Origin: Vanrija pseudolonga
Lineage: Eukaryota > Basidiomycota > Tremellomycetes > Trichosporonales > Trichosporonaceae
Direction: 5' to 3'
Assembly: GCF_020906515.1 (NCBI RefSeq)
Contig: NC_085852.1
Location: forward strand, 2,232,001-2,296,000
Length of the DNA: 64,000 bases
Of this stretch, positions 9,933 through 20,954 are shown piece after piece (position 1 is the stretch's first letter; every line of letters begins with the position of its first letter). The translations under genes were made by a program, and so were the position numbers. The notes beneath the pieces were generated by a model. It saw nothing but the letters and a program-made list of their open reading frames with translations. It had not been told where the DNA came from and ran no database searches.

Positions 9933-11501
9933 ATGACTGTCGACGCATCATCCCGCCGCACGCTCTTCATCAACGCCGCGCTCGTCGGCAAGCCGGCAGG
10001 GCGGTACGCCGTGCTCGTCGACGGCGGCGTGGTCGTCAACATCAGCGCGACGTCGGTCGTCGACGTGCCAGACAACACCGAGGTGGTCGACCTCGCGCTC
10101 CCCGACGGCGGGCAGCAGTGGCTCAGCCCTGGCCTGATCGACTGGCACACGCACTTCACGATGAACACGCTCGCCACGCGGCGCTTGGACCTGTCCAAGG
10201 CGAAATCCGCCGCTGCTGTCCTCGAGGCCGTCGCGGCGCACATCGACGACCCGGCATACGACGAGGGCGGGCGCTTCGTCGCGCGCGACGTGCGCAACGG
10301 CGAGTGGACGGACGAGGAGCTCCTCACCCGCGCCGCGCTCGACAAGATCTCGGCGACCAAGCCCATCGTGCTCGTGTTCAACGGGTACCACTCGATCCAG
10401 ACGAACACTGCTGGCCTCAAGCTCTCGGGCCGCGACACGGACACGGACGAGCACAGGGACCACAGCGGGTTCCTGCTCGAGGCCGACGCGTTCGGCTTCC
10501 TCGTCCACCTGCAGGACACGGCCGACGCGTCCGTGCTCGACAAGTGGGTCATCGGGGAGGCTGAGCGCGCTGCGTCGCTCGGCGTGACCGAGGTCGTTGA
10601 TCTCGAGTTTGCGCAGTCCATCGAGAGCTGGGAGCGCCGCGCAGACAAGGGCTTCAAGTCGCTCCGCGTGCACATCGGCTTCTACCCGCACCATCTCGAC
10701 GACGCCCTCGGCCGCGGCCTCAAGACGGGCGACGTGATCCCCGGCACCAACGGCCTCGTCACCGCCGGCCCGTTCAAGCTCATCACGGACGGCTCGCTCG
10801 GCTCCCAGACGGCATACTGCTGCGACCACTACCCCGGCAACCCGGACAACCGCGGCATCCTCGCGTTCCAGGGGGACGAGATCGACGCGCTGTGTCTGCG
10901 CGCGACGACGAACGGGCTCCGCCTGGCAGTCCACGCGATCGGCGACGACGCGCTCCGCCTCGTGCTCGACAAGCTCGAGGCGCACTCGGCAGCAGGTAGC
11001 CACCCCCTGCGGGGTAGCACGATCGAGCACGCGCAGCTGGTCCACCTCGACGACCTGCCGCGCTTCCACAAGCTCGGGCTGATCGCCTCCATCCAGCCGC
11101 GCCACCTCGTCGACGACCGCGAGCTGTGCCACAAGTTCTGGCCCGGGCGCGAGCCCCGCGCGTACGCCTTCCGCGCGATTGTCGACGCCGGTATCCCGAT
11201 CAAGCTCGGCTCAGACTGCCCCGTCGCCCAGCTCGACCCCTGGGAGGCGCTCGCGTGCGCCATTACGCGTGCTGGGCCCGGCGAGGCGCCCTTCGTCAAG
11301 GAGCAGATCATCGACCTCAACACCGCGTACGCCGCCAGCACGCACAACGGCAAGCTCCACATTGCCGAGGGCGAGCGCGCCGACCTGGTCATTCTCGGCT
11401 CGAACCCCCTCGAGCAGGACGCGGCCGGTCTCCGCGCCATGGTCGTCGAGGGTACCCTGCTCGGCGGCAACTGGACGTTCCGCCGCGGTGCCAAGGCGTA
11501 G
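9933..11501 (+). CDS. YtcJ-type amidohydrolase (amidohydrolase_3 family)
   Basis: Single-exon 522-residue metal-dependent hydrolase of the amidohydrolase_3/YtcJ group, which includes N-substituted formamide deformylases. Metal-binding features are visible in order: His72-x-His74 in LIDWHTHFTMNT, His334 in LAVHAIGDDA, His366 in STIEHAQL, and Asp428 in LGSDCPVAQLDPW. The length fits the family (about 520-580). There is no signal peptide, so a cytosolic enzyme is expected. The substrate cannot be read from sequence; cleavage of an amide or formamide C-N bond is the family expectation. The ATG at 9933 sits in ACCACCATGAC, and the next in-frame Met is far inside the conserved part. A bacterial-type family and no introns make horizontal origin worth testing. 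Confidence 0.88.
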   Translation: MTVDASSRRTLFINAALVGKPAGRYAVLVDGGVVVNISATSVVDVPDNTEVVDLALPDGGQQWLSPGLIDWHTHFTMNTLATRRLDLSKAKSAAAVLEAVAAHIDDPAYDEGGRFVARDVRNGEWTDEELLTRAALDKISATKPIVLVFNGYHSIQTNTAGLKLSGRDTDTDEHRDHSGFLLEADAFGFLVHLQDTADASVLDKWVIGEAERAASLGVTEVVDLEFAQSIESWERRADKGFKSLRVHIGFYPHHLDDALGRGLKTGDVIPGTNGLVTAGPFKLITDGSLGSQTAYCCDHYPGNPDNRGILAFQGDEIDALCLRATTNGLRLAVHAIGDDALRLVLDKLEAHSAAGSHPLRGSTIEHAQLVHLDDLPRFHKLGLIASIQPRHLVDDRELCHKFWPGREPRAYAFRAIVDAGIPIKLGSDCPVAQLDPWEALACAITRAGPGEAPFVKEQIIDLNTAYAASTHNGKLHIAEGERADLVILGSNPLEQDAAGLRAMVVEGTLLGGNWTFRRGAKA

Positions 11502-11743
11502 GTAGAGAAGACGAGGAAGAAGGGTTGCAGCATCGTGTTCAATAAAATCATGGCATGTATCGGTTAGACTGGTCAGCGGGGAGGACGTGGTTGTGTTAGA
11601 CACGATCAGCATGCCCCACACACTCGGTTGGTGTAGAAAAATACATGCAAACAAGCAGCGGCATCACCGCTACTCCGTCTATTACACACTGTCGGCCCGA
11701 TCCCAACCCAACCCCAACAGCACCTCACACAGCGCCCCATCTA

Positions 11744-13783
11744 CTACCACCCGTGACCGCTGTCAAACTGCTGCGGCTGGTAGTTGTAACGCTGCTGTTG
11801 CTGCTGAGGAGTCGGACCAGGTCGTGCCTGCTGCGGCGCCCGAGCCTGCTGCTGGAACGCATTGACCTGCTCGACCTGGTAAACAGCGCCGCCGGGCAGC
11901 GACGCCGAGGCCACAGTGTAGTCGTAGTGGGCCTGTCCACCGCCTTGTCTAACCGCGTCGTAGCTGTACTGTGCGACATTGAACTGTCCCTGTGCAGGAG
12001 GCGAACGCATAGGCGGAGGTGGCGAGCGGATAGACGGAGGGGGCGAGCGCGCTGCCTGTGGAGGAGGCGAAACGAGTCGTGGCGCCGACTGCCCTCCTTG
12101 AGTATATGAGGGCGGCGAGTTGCGCTGAGCCTGTCGTGGTGGCGGCTGCGACACATTTGGAGGGTACGAGGGTGCGCCGTAGGCCGTTGGTGGTGCTGGC
12201 GGATAGTCGGGAGCGCCACTTGGGGCAGCGTGCATCGGGATGCTGACATGGCTTGCCGAAGGGGTGCCTGCGCGACCAGGCGCGGCAGCGTTTGCCAACA
12301 GGCTCGTCTGGCTCGCAGCGTATGCCTCGTCGTAGCCAGGTGTTGGTGGGTACGAGTGTTCATCGTGCGAGAAGCCACCCGAGTAGAGCGCATAGTCGGC
12401 CTTGACGGAAGGCGTCATGCCGTGGTACATGCTGCTCTTGAGGCTGTGAGTGTCGCTGCTATAGGCATCGTCTGGTCCTGGAGAGCGGCGGCCGTTGTTG
12501 TAGGGGTCGGGGGAACGGCGGCCACCATAGTTGCCCGCAGTGTACTTGTCGTCCTGAAGAGGCTCGAGAGAGATGGAAGGGAGTGTGGGCTGGAGGTGGC
12601 TGGCGTCGACCGTCTCGCCCTTGGAGTTTGTGATCTGCCCACCCAAAGCAATCTTGCGCTCAAGCGACATGTTGCGCTTGATACGCGTCTTTTGGATGCG
12701 CTTCATGATCTGGCCAAGACGCTTGTCGACCTTGTGGCAGACGTATTCCTTGAGGTTGCCCTGGATGTTGCAGAGAAGAGGGAGATAGAGAAGAGCGGCC
12801 AAAATAAGGCTGAACAACGAAATGAGGAAGAGAACAACGGTAATGGTCATGGACCAGAACAGCATGGCCGTGGGGATGTCCGTCTTGGGGTTGCTGCTGC
12901 CCGGGTCCTGTCCCCAGAGAATGGGCACATTGCTCCAGTGGAAGCCTGGTGGTGGGTCCAGGTTGTTCGGGTTGTAAGTGGCGACGTACTGGAACAGGGC
13001 CGAAAGGATGATGGCGTTGATGGCCTGACGGGGGCCGTCGGCGAGCAGAGTGCGTTTCCAGGCTGTGAAGGTGAGCACGTGAGCAACAGGCTGCGGACCT
13101 ACTCTTGAATGAGAAGAAGACGAAGAAGGCAATCTTGTCGTGCAGCTTGGTCGAGTCACTAATGGCGCAGAACAGGCAAAAGTTGTTATAGTCCTCTGCG
13201 GCGGCGTGTCAGTCCTCGCACCGCGTGGTCCGACCAGCGCCACCAACACGCACTGATAGAGTAGTAGTCGTTGGCCATGACATTGGTGAAGGCGTACGAG
13301 ATGTCGCGCGACCTGACAACCTGCTTGGCCTTGTAGACTTCGTACGCGAGCTGGGGTGAGCTGGGCGTCCGTTGTGGTCACACTCACAAGCAAGAAGGAG
13401 AAGATGATACAGCCAAGGAAGACGTACTTGGCCACGTTGAACTCGATGTTGACGTGAAAGATACTCGTGCCCGTCCTGCCCGCGCCGTCCCGGTAGACCT
13501 TGTTGGTCCACTGCGCGGTGTCAGCTGGCTAGTCTGGAAGCGGCACTCACGTTGGACGTCGACAGCATGGTCGCTAGGGTGAAGATGTCCAGGCCGTAGA
13601 TGACGATATCACGCAGGATGAACAGGTAGACAAACATGTACTTGAAGCGCGTGCCAAAGTCTGTCCGGTGAAAGTCTTTGACGTCGACATAGTCGAACTG
13701 GCGGGTTAGTTGCGCTCGATAGGGCAACCCACCTTGAAGTCCTGGACGACCTCGGACTTCCAGCGCGACTCGGTGAAGCACAT
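11744..13783 (-). CDS. KCH1: Kch1/Prm6-type low-affinity potassium transporter
   Basis: Fungal KCH-family membrane protein, which supports low-affinity K+ uptake and high-affinity calcium responses in yeast. Six exons, complement(13733-13783, 13551-13697, 13388-13510, 13254-13350, 13103-13195, 11744-13062), give 609 residues. The conserved N-terminal half reads MCFTESRWKSEVVQDFKFDY, then VYLFILRDIVIYGLDIFTL, NVAKYVFLGCIIFSFLL, DYNNFCLFCAISDSTKLHDK and a final membrane pair ending LICNIQGN-like (LPLLCNIQGNLKEYVCHKVD). The remaining roughly 350 residues are cytosolic, disordered and rich in Pro, Ser and Tyr, ending in a Gln-rich stretch (PQQQQQRYNYQPQQ). All introns are short GT-AG with phases 0,0,0,1,1. 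The tail is likely regulatory (inference). Confidence 0.9.
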
Positions 13784-15047
13784 GGCGGGTGATGGTGATG
13801 CGGCGGAGGAGGAGGAGGAAGAGGAGGATGGGTACGATAGGTGCGATGGTGGCGTGCGTTGTGATGGGCAGAAAAGGGGCACAGACCAGCCAGTGCGTGA
13901 GTGAGTAGAGTCGTTGTGTCGTGTCGTGTAGGTAGGTTGCTAGAGTTTGGGAAGCACACGACCGGCGCGCGCAAGAGCTAGTAGTAAAGTAAAGAGGGAA
14001 AGAGCGAGAGTCGAGCGACGAGTTGTCGTAGTGTGGTGGTGGAGAGTCGATAGAGTCGGCCAGCGACGGAGCGTCGTCGTCGTCGTCGTCCTTGGTCGAC
14101 AAGAACGGCGAGGGGCGGCAGGAGGCGGGGCCTGTGCGTGCGCTGGTGCGCGTGCGGAGGAAGGGGGAAGCGAGGGTGCCGAGGGGCAGTGGTGGATTTT
14201 ATGCCGTACGGCGAGAGAGGAGGAGGGGGTGAGAGAGAGGAGACGAGACGAGGTGAGATGGAGACGAGGAGACAAGGACAGAGTGAAGAGTTGCATGCCT
14301 TCGTGGTGGTGGTGTTTGGTGCACCCCGTTCGATGTCCATGCCGCCTGGCGCATCCCGCAGTGCCTGGCTGGTGCAGGCCACACGCGCCGCGCGGGACCC
14401 TGCTCCCGACCACTTTCGGGGTCGCACTTGGCCCCTTTGGGCGGGCGGGCTTGTCCTGCACTTCAACAGTATATGAATGCTCACAGACGCCGGATAGCAT
14501 GCATGCAGACAATGACACAGCATAGTCGTCGCAGCAGCCACTGTATGCATTCACGGTGTATGCTCGCTGTCCTCATCGACGCCAAGTGTCCCAGTTTGGT
14601 TGGGTGACCATACTCGTTGTTGTTTCCCTGAGCCAGACTTGAGGGTTAGAAACGTTGCGTCACTTTGCCGTTACGACGCGTCGCAGGCAACAAGGACTGC
14701 AGCGAGTGGCATACCATAAACATCTAGAGATGCAGAGATGCGACGGCGACGAAGAGGGGCAGCGACAAGTGTGCCGCTCTGTGCATCGACCAGCTGACAT
14801 CTGCAGCCACTGCCCCTGTGGGCATCATGGTGGGCCTTTGTTGTCTGTGACCCCTTTTGCGTTCTCTACCCTGGCACGCACGCCGCTCGCCGACGCCACG
14901 CACCCTAACCGTTTCATCTTTAGACAGAAATGATCATGATCATGGCATTGGCATGGGGCAGGCAAGCACAAAAGTGGCAAGTGGCGGCTTGCATCGACAC
15001 AGCTTGCGGTGGTCACATGAGCGAACCACCTCCCTTCTAGACGCAGC
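13784..15047. other. intergenic region upstream of KCH1
   Basis: Holds the KCH1 5' leader and promoter and the 3' flank of MON1. The stretch 13790-14280 is purine-rich on the plus strand (pyrimidine-rich in the KCH1 sense), typical of a fungal leader. No gene supported. Confidence 0.5.
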
Positions 15048-17431
15048 CTAAAACACGGGCGCATCCTTCAAGAACAGCCGGCTCTCCTCGGCATTGACCC
15101 ACTTCGCCACCTTGTTGGCCGTGCTCACCACCGCCGACATGGGCAGATGCGGGCTCACAGTCACGTACAGCTCGAACGGCTTGGTGAGCCAGCCCAGCAC
15201 GGCCTCGTGCGCCGTCGCCATGTACACGAGCTTGAGGGGCGCCGACTGGCCTGAGCGCGCGTACAGCGCGTCCTGCACGCGAGCGTAGAGCGTCACTAGG
15301 CGCTTGCGATCGACCGAGCCAGGGAGGTACGGCTCCTCCCAGTCGGGCGACGTGAGCTGGATCAGGCCACGCGACTTGTACACAAAGTGGCGTAGTCCCG
15401 GCGATCCCACCACGGCTGGGAGCGTTAGTGGTGTATCTGAAGACAGCCCTAGCACCACTCACAAACAGTGTACGAGTGCTGCTTGATGCACTGTTCTATC
15501 CTGTCGAGTGCATTGTCCTTCTTGAGGTGGTCGACGACAGACACGCGCCACTGGCACAGAGACTCGAACGCGTCTCTGTCCGCGCTGATGAACACTAGGC
15601 CGACGTCGTCGCGCACAAAGCTGATGTACGCGTGGACAAACCCCGCGGGGTTGAACTTTGGCAGACACATTGGGAGCCATGTCTCGACGGTGCGGAGTGT
15701 TGCGGAGGTCGCGAGGGTGTTGAGGAGGAGGTGCATGTCTGGGGTGAGCTGAGGAGTGGACTAGCAAGATAGCTCACCAGAAGGATGAACGGCGTGCCGC
15801 CGTGGTCGTAACAGCGTCACGATTCGGCCGCCAGCAATGAGCAGGACGTAGAGGAGGTCCTGCGGGGTCAGCTTCACAACAACAAACTTCTCAGCGGACC
15901 CACCTTGAACTTTGCCGGCGGCATCAAGGCCGCAGCGGCCGTATCTCTCAGCCCGGGGGGCATGCGTAGCGGCTGCAGCGTGGTAGTGAAGAAGCTCAGG
16001 TCGTCCTGGCACTGCTCGACGAGCTTGTTGAGGAACGGCTCTGATCCTGGCGGGTCAGCGACCACACAGCCTGTTCACCCACCTTCCAGTAGCCGCGAGA
16101 GGTCAAAGTTGCTGCGGCGCGCAAAGGCGCGCTGGAGCTGGCTCTGGGTCACGACGGACAGGATCTGGAGGTTGACGTACTCGAGGTGCATGCGCATCTG
16201 CGGCGGGTTAGCGTGTTGGCAGCTGGTGCTACTCGCGCCCCACCCACCACATGCTCTGGCTCGCCCCAGTCGCTCACGGCGAAGAGGTACAGCGGCGCCT
16301 TGAGCGTGAACGTGATGCGTGTGCGCCCGCGCGAGATGGAGCGCAGGCGGTCGTCGTCCTCGGCCAGGATGGAGATTAAGGCCTGCGCGATGCCCATCAT
16401 CTCTGAGAGGTCCGAGTCGTTGCCGTGGTTCCTGGGGGTGTGAGTAGGGGCAAGCAGAGGATGACGAGCGGGAGGGTGCTCGCCGAGACCGCGACAACTC
16501 ACAACGCCAGCACTGGCTTGCCGGCGTTCGTCAACACGTAGTATCGCCGCGGGGAGTACCCTCGATCCGGAGGCACAGGTAACGTCTGCACGTCTGTCCC
16601 GTCAGCTCGCAGCCCGCTTGCAAACTCACGATCTGCCGCGGCACGGGACACGGCCCGCTCCCTCCCCCCCACTCCGCGACTGCTCCGCCGGTCGTCCGAG
16701 CGCGCGACGAGCTCGCGCAGGCCGCGGCGCACATCAGACGGCACGGGCACGACGTGTCCGACTGCCTCGGCCTCGGCCTCGTCCACCTCGTTGGCGCCAT
16801 CATCCACAGCCCGCTCCTTGCCCTTGCGCGAGGAACCAGACGCGGGGCTCGTGCGGCCGCTGCTCGCCAACAGCGTGCTCCCCTCGCCTGGGCTGCCGGG
16901 CGCCGACGACACACCCGGGGATCGCGACGCCGCGCGGTCGAGGTCGAGCAGCGCCATTGCCGTGCTCGCCGTGCTCGCGACCGGCGGCGCGAGCAGGCCC
17001 GGCGCCGAGCCGGAGCCAAGTAAGCTGCGCGAGCCGGTGCCGTTGCGCCGGTGCTTGCGCGCCGACGGCGTGCGGTGCGGGCTCGGGCTCGGGCTCGGGA
17101 TCTGGCTCGCCGCTGCGCTGCTGCTCCCGCCGGTGCCGGCGTCGAGATACGTCGACACGGACAGGCTCGAGACGGACGTGCTGGGCGCGCTTGGGCGCGG
17201 CGCGTGGAATGGCGAGCGGGAGCGCGGCGGCGTCGAGGGATTCGACGAGGCGGGCGGCGAGAGCGCAGCGGGGGACAGCGTCGCCGAGGGCGAGTCGCCT
17301 GGCGTGGTGCCCATTAGTTGTTGTTGCTGGCTGTTGTTTGTTGTTGACGACTGTGCGATGGCGAGGTGGGTGTCGTGTGGGTGGGTGGGGTCCGGGTGTT
17401 CCGTGGGCCGTGGGCGTGCCGTCAGAGCCAT
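15048..17431 (-). CDS. MON1: vacuolar fusion protein MON1
   Basis: Subunit of the Mon1-Ccz1 complex, the GEF that activates Rab7/Ypt7 on late endosomes and autophagosomes. Seven exons, complement(16503-17431, 16248-16431, 16083-16197, 15904-16046, 15778-15859, 15463-15738, 15048-15415), give 698 residues. Longin-type blocks are plain: RRYYVLTNAGKPVLAL, LSEMMGIAQALISILAEDDD, GRTRITFTLKAPLYLFAVSD, LEYVNLQILSVVTQSQL, DLLYVLLIAGGRIVTLLRPR and the C-terminal LRHFVYKSRGLIQLTSPDW. The first about 290 residues are low-complexity Ser/Pro/Ala. The start is uncertain: MALTARP at 17431 or MGTTPGD at 17314; both are in frame and only the disordered end differs. A candidate 44-nt intron near 16590-16630 was refused because it breaks the frame. 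Confidence 0.9.
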
Positions 17432-17548
17432 TTGGCTGACGCCGGCCGGTCAGTGGTGGGTGGGCCCTCCTCCACCTCAATTTAGACCCCCGCACCTCTA
17501 ATCTTGGCCTCCTGCTTCACTCAACATTGCCCACACCCACAACACAGG

Positions 17549-19135
17549 ATGCACCCAAGCCGCTCCCGGCCGCTGGGCATGCTCGCTCGCCGGCGCGCGC
17601 TCTTCGCCATCGTGCTGGCGTTCGGCGTCGTGCTGCTCGTCTTCACGCTGCTCCCGGCGTCCGAGCCGGCCAACAGCCTGCCTTATGCCGCCGACGCCGC
17701 GGTGCCGGGGCGCGACGGCGCGCGCGCGCCGCCAGCATTGCAGGCTACGCTCGACGACCTCTATGCGAATTTCACGCGCGTGTGGTCGGCGCATAGCGGC
17801 TCCCCGCCAACCCCGATCTACGGCGGGCCCGCGCTCACCCTCGCCCAGGTCGAGCGATACTCGCACCTCAAGCGCCCGCCCCCGACCCGCGCGATGAAGA
17901 TCAAGGCCGGGGCGGACGGCCACGCGCTCAAGCCAAAGTTTATGATCACGACGCTGACGCGCAACATTGGCGACCAGCTCCCCGACCTGCTGAATGCGCT
18001 CGCGGTGCTCGTCGCGTTCCTCGGCCCAGACCACGTGAGCTTCAGCTTTGTCGAAGGGCCCAGTGGGGATCCCTCGCCGTTCGTCCTCGACGAGGTGCTC
18101 GTCCCGCTCCTCCGCCACCTCGGCGTGCCGGCCGCCCAGATCCGCGTGGACACCAACGCGCCAGAAATCAACTTTGCCAATGTGAACCGCATCGAGCAGC
18201 TCGCGAGCCTGCGCAACGCCGCGCTCGAGCCCCTGTGGGCGGACAACGACATCGGGTATCTCGCGCGCACGCCCGAGCGCCGCCGGCGCATGGTCGGCGC
18301 CGACGTCGTCGCAGTGGTGTTCTTCAACGACGTGTTCCTGCATGCTGCCGACATCCTCGAGGTGCTCCACCAGCATGTGACCGCCAAGGGCGTCACGATG
18401 GGCACGGGCATCACGACGGCGTGGGACTGGATGGAGCGCAACCCGGCGTACTTTTACGATGTCTGGGTCGCGAGGACAGTACGTGGCGCGCCTGCTCTGC
18501 TCCGCCTCGTCCCCTATACTAACCCCCTCCAGATCGATACCGGAGACCTCTTCTACCCAATAGACCAGCCCTCGTGGTCGCCATCAGACGACATCCTCCC
18601 AGGATCAGAGTACAGCAAGACGCGGTACGAGGGGCTGCAGCCGTTCCAAGTGTATTCGGCGTGGAACGGCCTCGCGGTGCTGTCGCCCACGCCGTTCCTC
18701 CCGCCGTTCAACGTGCGCTTCAGGCGCGGCAACACGGCCAAGGGCGAGTGCGCGGCGAGCGAGTGCACGCTTGTCGCGGCCGATTTCTGGAAGTACAATT
18801 GGGGCAGGGTACAGGTCGTCCCGAGTGTACAGGTCGCGTACCAGCGCAAGCCGGCCATCGAGACCGCGCTTGAGCTGCGCAAGGCGCAGGATAAGTTGGG
18901 GTGGAAGGATGGCGTGCCGCCGAAGAATAGGGACACGACGGTGGCTTGGGAGTTTGGGTGAGTGATGAGGTAGCGAGCCGCGCAGCGGCGAGCGAGCGAG
19001 CGCGAGTGCGGCGTGACACTGACACCCACGCCCAGCGCACCCGACGAGGTCCGATGCCACCCCTGGCCTGAGAAGAACGGGCTCGACGCCAACGTCTGGG
19101 CCAAGACCGAGTGGGTGAAACCGTACCTCTTGTAA
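17549..19135 (+). CDS. GT69 mannosyltransferase-like protein (CAP59/CMT1 family)
   Basis: Type II Golgi glycosyltransferase of the cryptococcal mannosyltransferase family (GT69), related to CMT1 alpha-1,3-mannosyltransferase and the capsule proteins CAP59/CAP60. Three exons, 17549-18478, 18533-18957 and 19036-19135, encode 484 residues. A short basic cytosolic end is followed by a signal anchor at about residues 17-37 ([20 protein letters not shown]). The conserved catalytic block includes [61 protein letters not shown] and [19 protein letters not shown]. Divergent to MON1 with only 117 bp between the outermost ATGs. The family acts in capsule or N-/O-glycan mannosylation; which product this one makes cannot be told. 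Confidence 0.9.
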
Positions 19136-19486
19136 GCGCGGAGCGCTACAAGCCGACGCCGAGGCGCAGAGCCTGCCACACACCACACACCACACACCAC
19201 ACGGCCCTACACTGGCCGAAGATCGATCCACATGTGCATAGTTGTTAGAATCAATCGGATGCATTGTTAGACTGCCGGGGGTGTGGGGGTTAGGCCGGGG
19301 TCGCGCCGCGCCGCGGTATACTCATGGCTGCATCTAGGCGCACACAGCGCTTTTCTACGTGGGGTATTGGGTGGGGCGGGTGTGAGTGTGCTGCTGGCAG
19401 CATACGCCGGACCCATGTTGTGTGTTGAGCGGTGGGCGTGTCGAGACGCGGCCTCGCCACGTACATCCCGCTCGCTTCGCTCGCGG
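19136..19486. other. convergent 3' intergenic region
   Basis: Between the stop codons of the GT69 gene and OST3. A short ACCACACACC-type repeat lies at about 19180-19201. No gene seen. Confidence 0.5.
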
Positions 19487-20585
19487 TTAGAGCAGGTGGA
19501 AGGGGTATCCACCGTTCTTGAGCCTGAAGAGCCTGAACAGCATCGACGCAAGAACAATGAGCATGCCGGTCCAGAGGAAGACGCCGAGGCGCTGCTTGAC
19601 GGGGGACGACTGGGCGGGGATGACGACGGTGAGGACGACGATGCAGAGGGCGAGGGCGCCGTCTGGGCGGGGTCAGCAAGTCTCCCTCTTCCGTCCCTCC
19701 CTCTCGAGACCCCTGCCTCTTGCCAACTCACACAGCGCGCCGACGACCTGGGACTCGAGTCCAAGCTGGTTCGAGTACCCCCCCGCGATCCAATTAATCC
19801 TGCCGTCCTGCCCGACCTGGACGAACGGCGCGTTCTTTATCTTGTTCCACATGTACCCGCTCGTAAAGATGAGGCAGAGGACGATCGTGCCCAGGCCCCA
19901 CAGGAAACGGGACTGCACAATCGGCAGGATAATGTCCCATGCCGCATAGAGGATGTACCCCACAAACGCGAGCCCCGCGAGCGCGATAATCAGCGGGATC
20001 GGGTTGAACGGCTTGTACAGGTCGAATTGGACCGGCGTCGTGCTGCGCACCCAGGTGTGCAGCGCTGGGAGGCCGAGGCCGCTGGGCGTGTCAGCCGCGC
20101 CTCGCTCGCTCCTTCATCCGTCTGCGCCGCGCTGCGCCCTCGCGCACAGCGTGCGCTCGGACTTACCTCCGGTTCAAGTCATAAGTCTTCGTCTTGCCGT
20201 CCTTGCCGTGGAAGTAGACGACCGGCGCAGAGGTCAGCCCGAGGCGCTGGAAGATCTCGCCCGCCTCGGAGAAGTCGAGCTCGGCGAACACGTGCTCGTC
20301 GCGCACACCTTTCGGGGCCTTGCGGCGCCAGCTGTCGGACACGGTGCGGAAGATGGGGTCGAACGTGCGGCACGGCGCGCACTTGTACGCCTCTGGCAGG
20401 GCCGTGAGGACGACGGTCACGGAGTAGTCCCTGTCCAGTGCGTTGACGAGCTCGTCGTATGCCGCGCTCGAGGGCAGGTGGATCACGCCGTCGCGCGACC
20501 GCGCAGACTCGGACGCCCACTCGGCCGCTGTGCGCGCCAGCGCGAGGGGAGCCAGGAGGAGGAGCGAGGGGAGGGCGAGCCGCAT
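19487..20585 (-). CDS. OST3: oligosaccharyltransferase subunit OST3/OST6
   Basis: ER-membrane subunit of the oligosaccharyltransferase complex with a lumenal thioredoxin-like domain that transiently binds acceptor glycoproteins. Three exons, complement(20167-20585, 19732-20081, 19487-19662), encode 314 residues. A signal peptide (MRLALPSLLLLAPLALA) is followed by the thioredoxin fold with the redox motif Cys69-Ala-Pro-Cys72, then four membrane segments starting IPLIIALAGLAFVGYILYAA and ending LRLKNGGYPFHLL-like (RLFRLKNGGYPFHLL), the canonical C-terminal end of the family. The phases (2 and 1) join cleanly. The start is fixed by the signal peptide. Convergent with the GT69 gene, so two glycosylation genes sit side by side, though that may be chance. 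Confidence 0.93.
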
Positions 20586-20954
20586 GCTGGTGTGGGTGAT
20601 TGTGGACTGGAGAGTGGGGGGCAGTGACGTTGAGGCTGATGGCGCTGGACGTGTCGCGTTGGATGGATGTGAGCGGGGGCATTTCCACGTGGCGAAGGGT
20701 GGCATTTGACAAAGGGGACACACCTCTGACTGCGCAGAGGTGCAACCAACTGTGCAGCTGCCTCGCAGCCTCACACGAATGCATACGCCGTCAGTGACAC
20801 CCCCAGCGCAACAGTCAACACGGCTACATCAAACAGTACGAAAAAATGTAGCGGACAAGAACGAGCTATACACGCTTCTAGGCGCGACGGCAATACCCCG
20901 CCGCGCGTTTTACTTCTGACTTATCTTACACCGTTTCGAATGGTGACTCCACGC
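20586..20954. other. intergenic region upstream of OST3
   Basis: OST3 promoter and ZAP1 3' flank. No clear TATA or other element, and no gene. Confidence 0.45.

Noticed and set aside
16590-16632. Possible 44-nt intron in the first exon of MON1
   Set aside because: Its removal shifts the frame away from RRYYVLTNAGKP; reading through keeps it. A 36-nt alternative is possible but not required.
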